A stretch of DNA of 64,000 nt from an uncultured archaeon. Lineage in GTDB: Archaea; Halobacteriota; Methanosarcinia; Methanosarcinales; Methanoperedenaceae. A program made the translations under genes and the position numbers. Position 1 is the stretch's first letter, and every line of letters starts with the position of its first letter. Shown here one piece after another: positions 17,030-25,629 of the stretch. The notes beneath the pieces are model-generated. The model made no database searches and was not told where the DNA came from. It saw nothing but the letters and a program-made list of their open reading frames with translations. The stretch spans positions 16,418 through 80,417 of the forward strand of contig CABMIH010000088.1 in NCBI GenBank assembly GCA_902386205.1, in the 5' to 3' direction.

Positions 17030-18510
17030 TTTGTCCCCTCTGCTCTTGCGTTCTGCATGTACGCCCCGACCGCAGCAGTTATTGCAGCGACTTTCTTGTC
17101 ATCTGCACCCAGGGCTGAAGCGAGCGTGGCGCCTTTCTCCTTCTCTGCCTCCACTATCTTTTCCACTTCTGCGATGATATTGTGGTCTTCTATGAAATGC
17201 GTGGTCAGGTCACCGCGCCTGAAATATTCGTTGTTCATCACTGCTTTGTGGAAAGATATATTCGTCGTGACCCCGACAATGATATATTCGTACAAAGCAC
17301 GTTTCATGCGCGCTATGGCTTCGTTCCTGTCCCTGCCCCATACCGTGAGTTTTGATATCAGTGAATCATAGAATGGCGTAATGGTATATCCTGTGTGCAC
17401 GCCGCTGTCCACCCGCACGCCCGGGCCGCCTGACGAACGGTATCTCCTGAGTTTCCCGGGGGCTGGCGTAAAATTGTTAAGCGGGTCCTCGGCGTTCAGG
17501 CGGCATTCGATCGCCCAGCCCGTCTGCCTGATATCTTTTTGTTTATAGCTCAGTTCCTGGCCCGACGCTATCCGCAACTGCTCTTTTGCAAGGTCCACTC
17601 CGGTGACAACCTCCGTGATCGGGTGTTCAACCTGGAGCCTTGTGTTCATCTCAAGGAAATAGTAATTGCCTTTCGAATAAAGGAACTCGATAGTGCCGGC
17701 ATTAGTATAATTGATGGCTGCTGCGGCTTTCACAGCATCTGAGCCCATCCTTTCCCGTAATTTCGGCGTCATAATAGGAGAAGGCGACTCTTCGATAAGC
17801 TTCTGGTGCCTCCGCTGTATCGAACATTCACGGTCGCCTACATGGATAATATTCCCGGATGAATCCGCAAGTATCTGGAATTCTATATGCCTCGGTTCTT
17901 CAAGGTATTTTTCAATGAACACCGTGGCGTCCCCGAAAGTTGATTTCGCAACCGAGCGGGCGGATTCTATCATCTCTATGAGTTCGCCGCTTTTGCGTAC
18001 CACTTTCATCCCGATTCCCCCGCCCCCCGCCGAGGCCTTCACGATCACAGGATACCCGATTTTTCCGGCTGTATCAAGCGCTTCATCAAAATCATTTACC
18101 CCGTTCTCGCTTCCCGGGATAACAGGGATCCCGGCGGCTTTCATAGTTTTCTTCGCTTCGATCTTGCTGCCTACACTCTCAATGGCCTCACTCGACGGGC
18201 CGATGAAAGTTATTCCTTCTTTCTCACATCTTTCTGCGAATTCAGGGTTCTCAGCAAGAAAACCGTATCCGGGGTGAATCCCTTCCGCGCCTGTTTTATG
18301 CGCCACATCAAGGATATTGTCCATGTTCAGGTAGCTCTGGGTTGCAGGGGCGGGGCCTATGGGATATGCCTCGTCCGCGTATTTTGCGAAAAGGGCGTTC
18401 TTATCGACCTCGGAATACACGGCAACTGTCTTTACGTCAAGCTCCCGGCATGCACGCATGACACGAATCGCGATCTCACCGCGGTTGGCGATCAGTACTT
18501 TTTTGAACAT
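17026..18510 (-). CDS. pycA: Pyruvate carboxylase subunit A (biotin carboxylase)
   Basis: Carboxylates biotin on subunit B using ATP and bicarbonate, making oxaloacetate for biosynthesis. The 494-residue protein has the biotin-carboxylase N domain ([20 protein letters not shown]), the ATP-grasp lid ([14 protein letters not shown]), [13 protein letters not shown] and the active-site region [10 protein letters not shown](I)TE. It ends with a ~45-residue extension not needed for catalysis. It follows pycB by two bases and overlaps birA. Confidence 0.95.
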   Translation of the reverse strand: MFKKVLIANRGEIAIRVMRACRELDVKTVAVYSEVDKNALFAKYADEAYPIGPAPATQSYLNMDNILDVAHKTGAEGIHPGYGFLAENPEFAERCEKEGITFIGPSSEAIESVGSKIEAKKTMKAAGIPVIPGSENGVNDFDEALDTAGKIGYPVIVKASAGGGGIGMKVVRKSGELIEMIESARSVAKSTFGDATVFIEKYLEEPRHIEFQILADSSGNIIHVGDRECSIQRRHQKLIEESPSPIMTPKLRERMGSDAVKAAAAINYTNAGTIEFLYSKGNYYFLEMNTRLQVEHPITEVVTGVDLAKEQLRIASGQELSYKQKDIRQTGWAIECRLNAEDPLNNFTPAPGKLRRYRSSGGPGVRVDSGVHTGYTITPFYDSLISKLTVWGRDRNEAIARMKRALYEYIIVGVTTNISFHKAVMNNEYFRRGDLTTHFIEDHNIIAEVEKIVEAEKEKGATLASALGADDKKVAAITAAVGAYMQNARAEGTK

Positions 18511-18512
18511 GA

Positions 18513-20228
18513 TTATCCTATAACAATCAACGTGTCCCCTGCGCCCACTGTGCTGCCCTCTTTTACGAGTATTTCTTTCACAGTTCCGGCATGGGGTGCA
18601 TGGATATTGTTTTCCATTTTCATCGCTTCAAGTACTATCACTATGTCGCCCCTGGCGACTGAGTCGCCTTTTTTGACCTTGATCTTGAGCACCATACCCT
18701 GCATGCTTGCAGTAATGGCACCATCCAGTGTTTTTGGGTGCTCGGCTTCAGCCGGGCGAACGGATACACCGCCTCCTGTAGAGATGATCCTCACATTGAA
18801 CAGGTCGCCATCCACCTCGACCTTGAACTCTGTAGGTAATGGCGCAGCAGCCTTCCCGTTATTAGTTTTTGGAGCAAGAAGCGCTTCTTCTTTAGTTTCA
18901 CCGCGCAGGAATTTCGGGGCTATTGCAGGATAAAGCGCATAAGTGAGTATATCTTCGGGTTTTTTTACGATCCCAAGGCCATAAGCTTCTTTCGTGACTT
19001 TATCAAGTTCGGGCTGCAACAGGTCGGCGGGGCGGCAGGTAATGGGCTGTTCTTCCCCGAGTATTTTTGCTAATATCTCTTTACTAATGGGAGCAGGTGT
19101 GCGCCCGTACAGGCCTTTGACATAATCCCTGACCTCTTTAGGCACGACTTTGTATCTCTCGCCCATAAGCACATTGAGCACGGCCTGAGTTCCTACTATC
19201 TGGCTTGTCGGTGTGACAAGGGGCGGATATCCAAGTTCCTCTCGCACCCTTGGCATCTCGGCCTGTACAGCCTCGTATTTGTCAAGCGCATTTTGTTCTT
19301 TTAGCTGCGATACGAGATTGGAAATCATCCCCCCCGGGATCTGGTATTTCAGAACATTCGTGTCAATCCTTTCCGATATGGGGTCGAGTATCCCGCGGTA
19401 TTTTTCCTTTATCTCCTCAAAGTATTTCTTGATCTCAATGAGCAGGAAGAGGTCAAGCCCAGTGTCATAGGGTGTCCCGCGAAGCGCAGCAACGGTAGTC
19501 TCAGTGGGAGGCTGCGATGTACCCCACGCAAAAGGTGAGAAAGCCGTATCGAGGATATCCACTCCTGCTTCGCATGCGAAAAGGTAGCTCATGGGAGCCA
19601 TTCCGCTCGTGCAGTGGCTGTGGAGGTCAACAGGAATGCTTATTTCCTCTTTCAGCGCACTGACAAGGTCAAAAGCGTTCTGCGGGGATATAAGGCCGGC
19701 CATGTCTTTTATGCACAGCGAATCGCACCCCATTTCCTCAAGCTCCTTTGCCATCTTGACAAACAGCGGAATGGGATGTACGGGACTTATTGTATAGCAT
19801 ACCGTTCCCTGCACATGGGCGCCGACGCGCTTTGCTGTCCTGATGGATACTTCCATGTTCCGTATGTCGTTCACGGCATCGAATATCCTGAAGATATCAA
19901 TCCCGGATTCTGCCGCATGCTCGACGAATTTTTCAACAATGTCATCGGGATAATGCCTGTAACCCACGAGGTTCTGCCCCCGCAGAAGCATCTGGAGGGG
20001 TGTTTTCTTGATAGTTTTCTTAAGTGCCCGAAGCCTATCCCAGGGATCTTCGTTCAAAAAGCGTATCGATGTATCGAATGTCGCACCGCCCCATACTTCA
20101 AGTGAGAAGAATCCCACATCGTCCATCTTCTCGGCAATAGGAAGCATATCTCTTGTTCGCATGCGCGTGGCTATGAGGGATTGATGGGCATCCCTGAGGG
20201 TTGTGTCAGTGAGTTTTACTGGTGGCAT
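18513..20228 (-). CDS. pycB: Pyruvate carboxylase subunit B (carboxyltransferase and biotin carrier)
   Basis: Transfers CO2 from carboxybiotin to pyruvate. The 571-residue protein has an HMGL-like barrel ([19 protein letters not shown]; metal-binding LHSHCTSG), a conserved carboxylase domain, and a biotinyl domain with EAMKMEN (Lys537 is the biotin site). It resembles oxaloacetate decarboxylase alpha, but the linked biotin carboxylase and ligase make pyruvate carboxylase the better call. First gene of the pycB-pycA-birA operon. Confidence 0.94.
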   Translation of the reverse strand: MPPVKLTDTTLRDAHQSLIATRMRTRDMLPIAEKMDDVGFFSLEVWGGATFDTSIRFLNEDPWDRLRALKKTIKKTPLQMLLRGQNLVGYRHYPDDIVEKFVEHAAESGIDIFRIFDAVNDIRNMEVSIRTAKRVGAHVQGTVCYTISPVHPIPLFVKMAKELEEMGCDSLCIKDMAGLISPQNAFDLVSALKEEISIPVDLHSHCTSGMAPMSYLFACEAGVDILDTAFSPFAWGTSQPPTETTVAALRGTPYDTGLDLFLLIEIKKYFEEIKEKYRGILDPISERIDTNVLKYQIPGGMISNLVSQLKEQNALDKYEAVQAEMPRVREELGYPPLVTPTSQIVGTQAVLNVLMGERYKVVPKEVRDYVKGLYGRTPAPISKEILAKILGEEQPITCRPADLLQPELDKVTKEAYGLGIVKKPEDILTYALYPAIAPKFLRGETKEEALLAPKTNNGKAAAPLPTEFKVEVDGDLFNVRIISTGGGVSVRPAEAEHPKTLDGAITASMQGMVLKIKVKKGDSVARGDIVIVLEAMKMENNIHAPHAGTVKEILVKEGSTVGAGDTLIVIG

Positions 20229-20315
20229 GTTTTCTGGAACTTAATTGGCTGTATTGTTATTTAATTTATGGTCTTTTCTAAGCCTTCATATATAATCCCT
20301 TCAAGCCAAAATAGA

Positions 20316-21272
20316 TCAAAAGCCATTCCCTCTTAACGCCCTCATGATCCCAATTATCGAATCAACATCTCTTGCATCATTTATCTTTTCACGCACTGGT
20401 TTTATGTTCTCTTTATATTTAAGGAACCACTGTGCTTTGAGCTTCAAATCACTGTATGCCATCAGGTCGTATTTGCGGCATAGCTCCTCATACCCAAAAA
20501 AATCATCCAGGCGTTCCTCAAAGGTCCTGGCGGGCAGCAGTTCCCCTCTATCAAGATATTGGGAAAGGCGGCGGAATATGTACGGGTCACCCATAGCGGC
20601 CCTTCCTATCATAAGCCCGTCGCACTGCGTATATTCAAGTACATGCATTGCCTGTTTTTCATCAAAGACATCGCCGTTTGCGATAACAGGAATAGAAAGC
20701 CTTTCTTTGACACATTTGATAAAATCGAGATCGGACTTTCCTGAATATCCCTGTTTTTGCGTTCTTCCGTGGACTGTAAGCGCCTGTGCGCCTGCACTCT
20801 CGATGCGCCAGGCAATTTTGCATGTCTCTTCAAGGCTGTCCAGTATCCTCATTTTTGCAGTTACGGGTACATCTACTGATCCTGAAATTTTTTCAATGAT
20901 CTCACCGATTTTTTCTGGATCTTTTAAAAGTGCAGACCCAAACCCATTTCTAATAACGTTCTGGTCAGGACAGCCAAGATTTACGTCTATAATTTCGGGC
21001 CTGTATGTTTCCTGCATGATAACTGCTGAACTGGCAAGGATATCGGGGTCAGAACCCAGTAACTGTATCCCCATCGGCCTTTCCTCGAGGGAGGTAAAAC
21101 CGCGTTCCATGCTTTTGGGATTTTTCCTCACAATAGCTTCGGAACATGCCATTTCTGAAAACACAAGCGCTGCCCCGTATTTTTTACAGAGGAGCCGGAA
21201 TGGCAGGTTCGTTACACCGGACATGGGGGCAAGGATAAGGTTTCCGTTTAATTTCAATTTTCCGATGATCAT
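20316..21272 (-). CDS. dus: tRNA-dihydrouridine synthase
   Basis: A flavoenzyme that reduces uridines in the tRNA D-loop. The 318-residue protein shows LAPMSGVTNLPFRLL at the start, DVNLGCPDQNVIRNGFG with the catalytic Cys, the Lys-containing VTAKMR, the His in VHGRT and the FMN-site IANGDV segment. ATG 21272 is chosen because it begins just before the conserved LAPM barrel strand. A TATA-like tttttataaa (21297-21306) about 25-30 bases upstream suggests leaderless transcription. Confidence 0.93.
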   Translation of the reverse strand: MIIGKLKLNGNLILAPMSGVTNLPFRLLCKKYGAALVFSEMACSEAIVRKNPKSMERGFTSLEERPMGIQLLGSDPDILASSAVIMQETYRPEIIDVNLGCPDQNVIRNGFGSALLKDPEKIGEIIEKISGSVDVPVTAKMRILDSLEETCKIAWRIESAGAQALTVHGRTQKQGYSGKSDLDFIKCVKERLSIPVIANGDVFDEKQAMHVLEYTQCDGLMIGRAAMGDPYIFRRLSQYLDRGELLPARTFEERLDDFFGYEELCRKYDLMAYSDLKLKAQWFLKYKENIKPVREKINDARDVDSIIGIMRALRGNGF

Positions 21273-21311
21273 ACTTTTTTGGCACTTGAACAAATTGTTT
21301 TTATAAAAACC

Positions 21312-21816
21312 TTACCCAATCCATTTGGATAATAAATTGCCGGCCAGATAAGATACGAAAATAACAAATACTGCAAGCGAAACGTGCCCGAAAATAAGTT
21401 TGACCGGATCTTCCTTCTTGAACCTGGCAATATAAAAATTAAGCACTACCAGCAGCAGCAGACCCCCAGGCAATATCCACAATAATAGCGGTCTGAAGTT
21501 GAAAAACCAGAATGGGAACTGCAAAGGTCAATATAAAGATGCAAACTGCAAGGAATGTAAAAAAAGTGGTCATCCAGACCTCTTTTGAAGTATGTGTGGG
21601 TTTTCCATTCTCAAATTCGGCTTCTTCTGTGATGTGGAAACCTGCAGCATCCGCAAGGCCATCTGCTATTGCCATGATAACTATCCCGGCAAGAACGGCT
21701 ATTTTTGATGAGGTGGCTTCGTGCAGCCCGACTATCATTCCGAGTGCTGTGATCACCCCGGATGTAACACCAAAAGAAACCCCGGTGATGATCTGATGTG
21801 CATATTTTGGACACAT
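21312..21816 (-). pseudogene. VIT1/CCC1-like membrane protein gene with a frameshift
   Basis: The first 105 or so codons (from 21816) encode two helices and the VIT1/DUF125 pattern FGVTSGVITALGMIVGLHEATSS, then IADGLADAAGFHITEEAE. The rest of the family-like C-terminus (LLLWILPGG..., ending LAGNLLSKWIG) continues in the +1 frame down to 21312. The shift point is near 21511-21515, where the coding strand has a run of five T. Removing one T joins the frames. Members are iron/manganese transporters. The shift is a real mutation, an assembly error or, less likely, programmed. Confidence 0.7.
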
Positions 21817-21858
21817 TTATAATTAACAGTAAGTTCTACATCAATTAAGCTTATTGCT

Positions 21859-21957
21859 TCACTCCGTATCCCAGTCATCTTTCATCCTTGAAATTCCCTG
21901 ATTTACCTTGAGGCTCAACTTCGGGGGGACGGAATCAAGAAGTCCGGGAGGGGGAAT
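21859..21957 (-). pseudogene. Fragment duplicating the C-terminus of the TPR gene at 35.4 kb
   Basis: Bases 21881-21950 match 35425-35494 at 66 of 70 positions. In the same frame as the TPR gene they encode PGLLDSVPPKLSLKV and QGISRMK, and the copy then reads through to TGA at 21859-21861. Upstream similarity stops abruptly after 21950. No start codon or TPR repeat is present, so this is a truncated copy, not a gene. Confidence 0.75.
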
Positions 21958-22012
21958 AGAGCGGTTGTATCTTTATCCAAAAAATTTGAATGAAAGCTAT
22001 TAATACTATTAA

Positions 22013-22039
22013 CATATTAACAAATAACTTGTTAATATG
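22013..22039. promoter_or_regulatory. Perfect inverted repeat upstream of secreted-protein gene
   Basis: CATATTAACAA (22013-22023), five bases, then TTGTTAATATG (22029-22039). The eleven-base arms are perfect and lie about 27-50 bases before the ATG at 22066, between the likely promoter and the aggaggt ribosome site. A repressor or activator site is plausible. No matching regulator has been identified. Confidence 0.45.
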
Positions 22040-22065
22040 ATTAACACAACTTAGGAGGTATAACA

Positions 22066-22896
22066 ATGAACAATAAAATGAAATGTAAGGGAAATCCAAT
22101 AACAGGGGTTGCAATGACTGCAATAATTTTAACCTCTGTATTCGTTACAATTGTGCCCACAGTGAATGCTGGAATTAGTGATGGAATAGGATTACAGAAT
22201 TATGTAACAAATTTCCCTGATATTAATGGTTTTAATAAACTAACAGAAAAGATAACAAAACCAGCGCCTACCGGGATATACCCAGGGGGTATACCACAAA
22301 TGACACAGCTAAGAGAAACAGAGCGTAAATTAATGAACTCAATCCCGAACCCGGCAATGGAGTACAACGCTATTAGTTTTGTGGAAGATCTTTACAAATA
22401 TCAGGGGTATGCAATGAAAGCTGGTTCAATACTATCTGGCGACATCCCTCTAAGCATACCTTCGAATAATAAATTCAACCTCCCCTTCCTCAGCTATGTC
22501 AAATTTAAAGTTCCTTTCGATCTTGGTCCGCCAATCGGCATTGATACCCCCAGATTAAATCTCAATCCAATGTCAACGGGGATAAATCTTTTTAGGGATA
22601 ACATAAAAAGAGACCTTCAAATCACGAAGCAACGACTTACAGAACCTATGGTTCATAATATTGAATATAAGTTCAGGGATTATGGAATAAGCGGGTTTGG
22701 AAAAATAAATATCTGGCAGCAATGGACTCCGGGTGGAGATCTGGGTACTATGACACGGAATATCAACAAAAGGTCAACATATAATATTAAAATCCCTGAC
22801 CCCAGCTATTCTCGCCAGCAAATTCCTCAGATACGACCAATATCACAATCAAATTACAGAATGCCGGGTTATAGCACGTATCCAAGATACCGTTAA
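22066..22896 (+). CDS. Exported protein of unknown function
   Basis: A 276-residue protein with a long signal peptide (hydrophobic core at residues ~14-32, likely cleavage after VNA). The mature part is rich in Pro, Asn, Ile and Tyr with no cysteine. The C-terminal third is low-complexity (SYSRQQIPQIRPISQSN...). No family is recognised. A strong ribosome site (aggaggt, 22051-22057) and an inverted repeat precede it. It starts the AT-rich accessory island. Whether it belongs to the chaperone cluster is unknown; about 240 bases without a clear gene (one 32-codon ORF at 22944-23042, unrecognised) separate them. Confidence 0.7.
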   Translation: MNNKMKCKGNPITGVAMTAIILTSVFVTIVPTVNAGISDGIGLQNYVTNFPDINGFNKLTEKITKPAPTGIYPGGIPQMTQLRETERKLMNSIPNPAMEYNAISFVEDLYKYQGYAMKAGSILSGDIPLSIPSNNKFNLPFLSYVKFKVPFDLGPPIGIDTPRLNLNPMSTGINLFRDNIKRDLQITKQRLTEPMVHNIEYKFRDYGISGFGKINIWQQWTPGGDLGTMTRNINKRSTYNIKIPDPSYSRQQIPQIRPISQSNYRMPGYSTYPRYR

Positions 22897-23135
22897 TTCT
22901 CAAGCTCCCGGGAAATTAAAAATACACATAGGCACATTAGAAAATGAAAGAAGGTATAGTTATTGACTTCCATGTGATAGTTCTACCATCTGTGGATGCA
23001 ATAGCAAAAATCGAAGGCTGGATTAAATGTGACTTTGGCTAACACCTGGCTGGTGATACTTCACGCTTTGTCGCTAAAATATTATCCAGAATCTTTATAA
23101 ATATTTAAATCAAAATAGAAAAAGGAGATGCGAAT

Positions 23136-23783
23136 ATGGGAATATTTGATGATCTGTTTAAGTCAAAAGAGCCGAATATAGACGAGATGAAGGCGAAGAA
23201 AAATGTTAAAGGACTGGTTAAAGCATTGCAATACAAAAAGAATCCCGAGATTCAAATATATGTAGCTCGGACTCTTGGAGAGATAGGAGATGCGAGAGCA
23301 GTTAAACCCCTCATTCAAGTTCTGTTAAAGGATGAAAATCCAACTATTCGAAAGACTGTGGCTGAGGCTCTTGGAGATATAGAAGATAGGGACTACAAAT
23401 CATCCAGCATAGCCGCAACAAAGGCTCTTAAAAGGGCCATTAGAGGTATAGAGTACGCAGATGCAGAAGAGCTAGAAAAGTCTCTTGAAAAATTAGGAGA
23501 TGCAAGAGCTGTGGAAGAGGCTCTTGGAGAAATAACAGAAGTAAGGGCGGTTGGCCCTCTCATTCAAGCTCTATTAAATGATGAAGATTCTGTTGTTCGT
23601 GGGTCTGCGGCTGAGGCTCTTGGAAAGATAGGAGATATAAGAGCAAGAGAAGCACTTATTGAAGCTAAAGAAGATGAAAATCAGTATGTTAAAGAGGCTG
23701 CACAAAAGGCGGTGGATAAAATCAACTTATGCTTTACAAAAAAGTATTTAATAGAGTCCGCGCTGAAATCCTCATTTCGTTGA
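23136..23783 (+). CDS. HEAT-repeat protein
   Basis: A 215-residue soluble protein with at least three HEAT/PBS-lyase-type repeats. The pattern (D)ARAVKPLIQVLLKDENPTIRKTVAEALGDI recurs as VRAVGPLIQALLNDEDSVVRGSAAEALGKI and RAREALIEAKEDENQYVKEAAQKAV. Such repeats form a protein-binding solenoid. A TATA-like tttataaata (23094-23103) and aaaggag precede the ATG. It is the first gene of the same-strand run containing the AAA ATPase and Hsp70-like proteins, so it may be an adaptor for that system. Confidence 0.85.
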   Translation: MGIFDDLFKSKEPNIDEMKAKKNVKGLVKALQYKKNPEIQIYVARTLGEIGDARAVKPLIQVLLKDENPTIRKTVAEALGDIEDRDYKSSSIAATKALKRAIRGIEYADAEELEKSLEKLGDARAVEEALGEITEVRAVGPLIQALLNDEDSVVRGSAAEALGKIGDIRAREALIEAKEDENQYVKEAAQKAVDKINLCFTKKYLIESALKSSFR

Positions 23784-23851
23784 AACAATTCAATTGATTT
23801 AAATGGTGAGTGAATGATACGTTTGTAAAATAAACATGTGGATGATGAACT

Positions 23852-25123
23852 ATGCAACTAAAAGTAATGGACGTGCCCTGGAATCTTATAGGTGGTAAGG
23901 AAATCATAATTAACGCCGATAACAAAGAATTTGAAGCAGGGAATGTAGTAAAAATTTGGAAGGAAGGAAAAATCACAGCTGCCAAAATTAATAAGATAGA
24001 TCAAAGCGGTAAAAATACAATACGTCTGGATAAACATTTGCGGGGGAATCTTTCAGTTGAGATTGGAGATAATGTGAATGTTGAAAAACTTGACAGGATA
24101 ACAGATGCTGAAAAGGTACAAGTCTCAAGTAATGTCGAAATGGATGAAACCAAAGTAAAAGTCTTTCTGAATGGTTCAATTGTATGCGAAGATAACAATG
24201 AGCATTTCCCGAAAGAGGGGGTGGTAATCCATATATCCAAAACATTGCCAAAAGGAATAGTCAAAGTTGTCCAATCAACCGAAATTCAGATAACGCCTCT
24301 GAATGCAAGATTGAAAACCGTTTCACACACAGACAATAAATCCTTTGATATATCAACCGAGATTCCTAATGTTAGTTATATTGATGTTGGTGGTCTCGAT
24401 AATGTGAAAAGACTGTTGACTGAAAACATAGTTTATGCCATGAAAAAAGCAGATGTATATAAAAAAATCGGCTACAGGCCAATTAAAGGGATAATGCTTT
24501 ATGGCCCGCCGGGTACAGGCAAAACATTGATTGCAAAAGCAACTGCTTTTGAGTCAGCGGCCAATTTCATATTTGTCCCGAGCTCAAAATTGAAGAACAT
24601 GTATTATGGTGAATCTGAAAGAAAGATGCGCGAGATCTTCATAAAAGCTAAAGAGCATACCCCTTGTATAATATTTTTTGATGAAATTGATGCTATAGCG
24701 GAAGAAAGAACAGATTGGAAAATTACAATCGTCAATCAGTTACTGGTATTGATGGATGAAATTGCAGACATGGACATATTTGTCATAGGTGCAACCAATA
24801 TGATTCATCTCATTGACCATGCGCTTCTCAGGCCAGGCAGATTCATACCAATAGAAGTGCCTCCTCCAGATAAAATTGCAAGAGAACAGATATTTAGAGT
24901 CCACCTAACTAACAACTTAATAGATGATGTTGAATTCAAAGAGCTCGCTTCAGCTACCGATAATTTGACGGGGGCGGAAATTTCGGCCATTTGCAACAGG
25001 GCTAAGATGGAGGCAATGCGCGAGATGGATTTCTCACCGGAATCTAAACTTGAAATAAAACATCTTCGGGAAGCTATCAAAAATCAGATTGATAAGAAAC
25101 CTCCTTCAACTATGTATGTATAG
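23852..25123 (+). CDS. Cdc48-like AAA ATPase with a single ATPase domain
   Basis: A 423-residue protein. Residues ~1-80 and ~95-150 look like the double-psi-barrel substrate-recognition region of Cdc48/VAT (EFEAGNVVKIWKEGK, VKVFLNGSIVCEDN). They are followed by one AAA domain: Walker A GPPGTGKT (218-225), Walker B IIFFDEID (273-280), sensor 1 GATN (313-316), arginine-finger region LLRPGRF (325-331) and an ISAICNRAKMEAM C-domain helix. Archaeal Cdc48 normally has two AAA domains and over 700 residues. Linkage to GrpE- and Hsp70-like genes suggests a protein-remodelling role. Confidence 0.9.
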   Translation: MQLKVMDVPWNLIGGKEIIINADNKEFEAGNVVKIWKEGKITAAKINKIDQSGKNTIRLDKHLRGNLSVEIGDNVNVEKLDRITDAEKVQVSSNVEMDETKVKVFLNGSIVCEDNNEHFPKEGVVIHISKTLPKGIVKVVQSTEIQITPLNARLKTVSHTDNKSFDISTEIPNVSYIDVGGLDNVKRLLTENIVYAMKKADVYKKIGYRPIKGIMLYGPPGTGKTLIAKATAFESAANFIFVPSSKLKNMYYGESERKMREIFIKAKEHTPCIIFFDEIDAIAEERTDWKITIVNQLLVLMDEIADMDIFVIGATNMIHLIDHALLRPGRFIPIEVPPPDKIAREQIFRVHLTNNLIDDVEFKELASATDNLTGAEISAICNRAKMEAMREMDFSPESKLEIKHLREAIKNQIDKKPPSTMYV

Positions 25124-25134
25124 GAGATAAAATC

Positions 25135-25629
25135 ATGCAAAATTACCCTTTGCTTGCCGAAAAATTGAAAAAAGGATATGAACAATTAGATCAGTTCTCA
25201 ATAGGATTAATAAAATTAAAGCGGGACTTCGAAGAACTTTTACCTCAAATGGAAAGTTATCGTCAAATAATAGAAACTGATAAAAGAAATTATTCAGATT
25301 CGTATGATAGACTAACTCTCAGGTTGATCGATATTTTGGATGACCTCCAATCGCAGAATCTTAAAGGGATGGATACAGATGCTAAATTCGAAGGCTTTAT
25401 TATTGCAAGATTGGAGGATGTGGTGAGAAGAGAAAGCGTCTTGCCTTTTAATGCTGAATTCGGAGAATTATTTAATTCTGAAAAACATGAAGTCATCAAA
25501 AGTATTGTGGATAACGAGAAACCTGATGGTACTATCATAAAAATACTTAAACCGGGATACTTACGAAATCAAAAAATAATAAGGAGAGCAGAGGTAATTG
25601 TAACCCGCAGGGAGGTTGATGAGATATGA
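25135..25629 (+). CDS. GrpE-like nucleotide-exchange factor
   Basis: A 164-residue protein. The first ~70 residues form a helical, probably coiled-coil segment. The C-terminal ~60 residues match the GrpE beta domain: LPFNAEFGELFNSEKHEVI, PDGTIIKILKPGY and IIRRAEVIV correspond to F-x-P..H-E-A, G-T-I-x-x-V-x-x-x-G-Y and L-R-P-A-x-V-x-V. It is shorter and more divergent than housekeeping GrpE. The stop overlaps the start of the Hsp70-like gene, so the pair is probably translated together and interacts. Confidence 0.75.
   Translation: MQNYPLLAEKLKKGYEQLDQFSIGLIKLKRDFEELLPQMESYRQIIETDKRNYSDSYDRLTLRLIDILDDLQSQNLKGMDTDAKFEGFIIARLEDVVRRESVLPFNAEFGELFNSEKHEVIKSIVDNEKPDGTIIKILKPGYLRNQKIIRRAEVIVTRREVDEI

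Noticed and set aside
21500..21524. Programmed ribosomal frameshift in the VIT1-like gene
   Set aside because: The T-run allows slippage, but no stimulatory structure or family precedent is visible. Mutation or sequence error is simpler.
22944..23042. 32-codon ORF between secreted-protein and HEAT genes
   Set aside because: No recognisable domain or ribosome site. Probably chance or a gene remnant.
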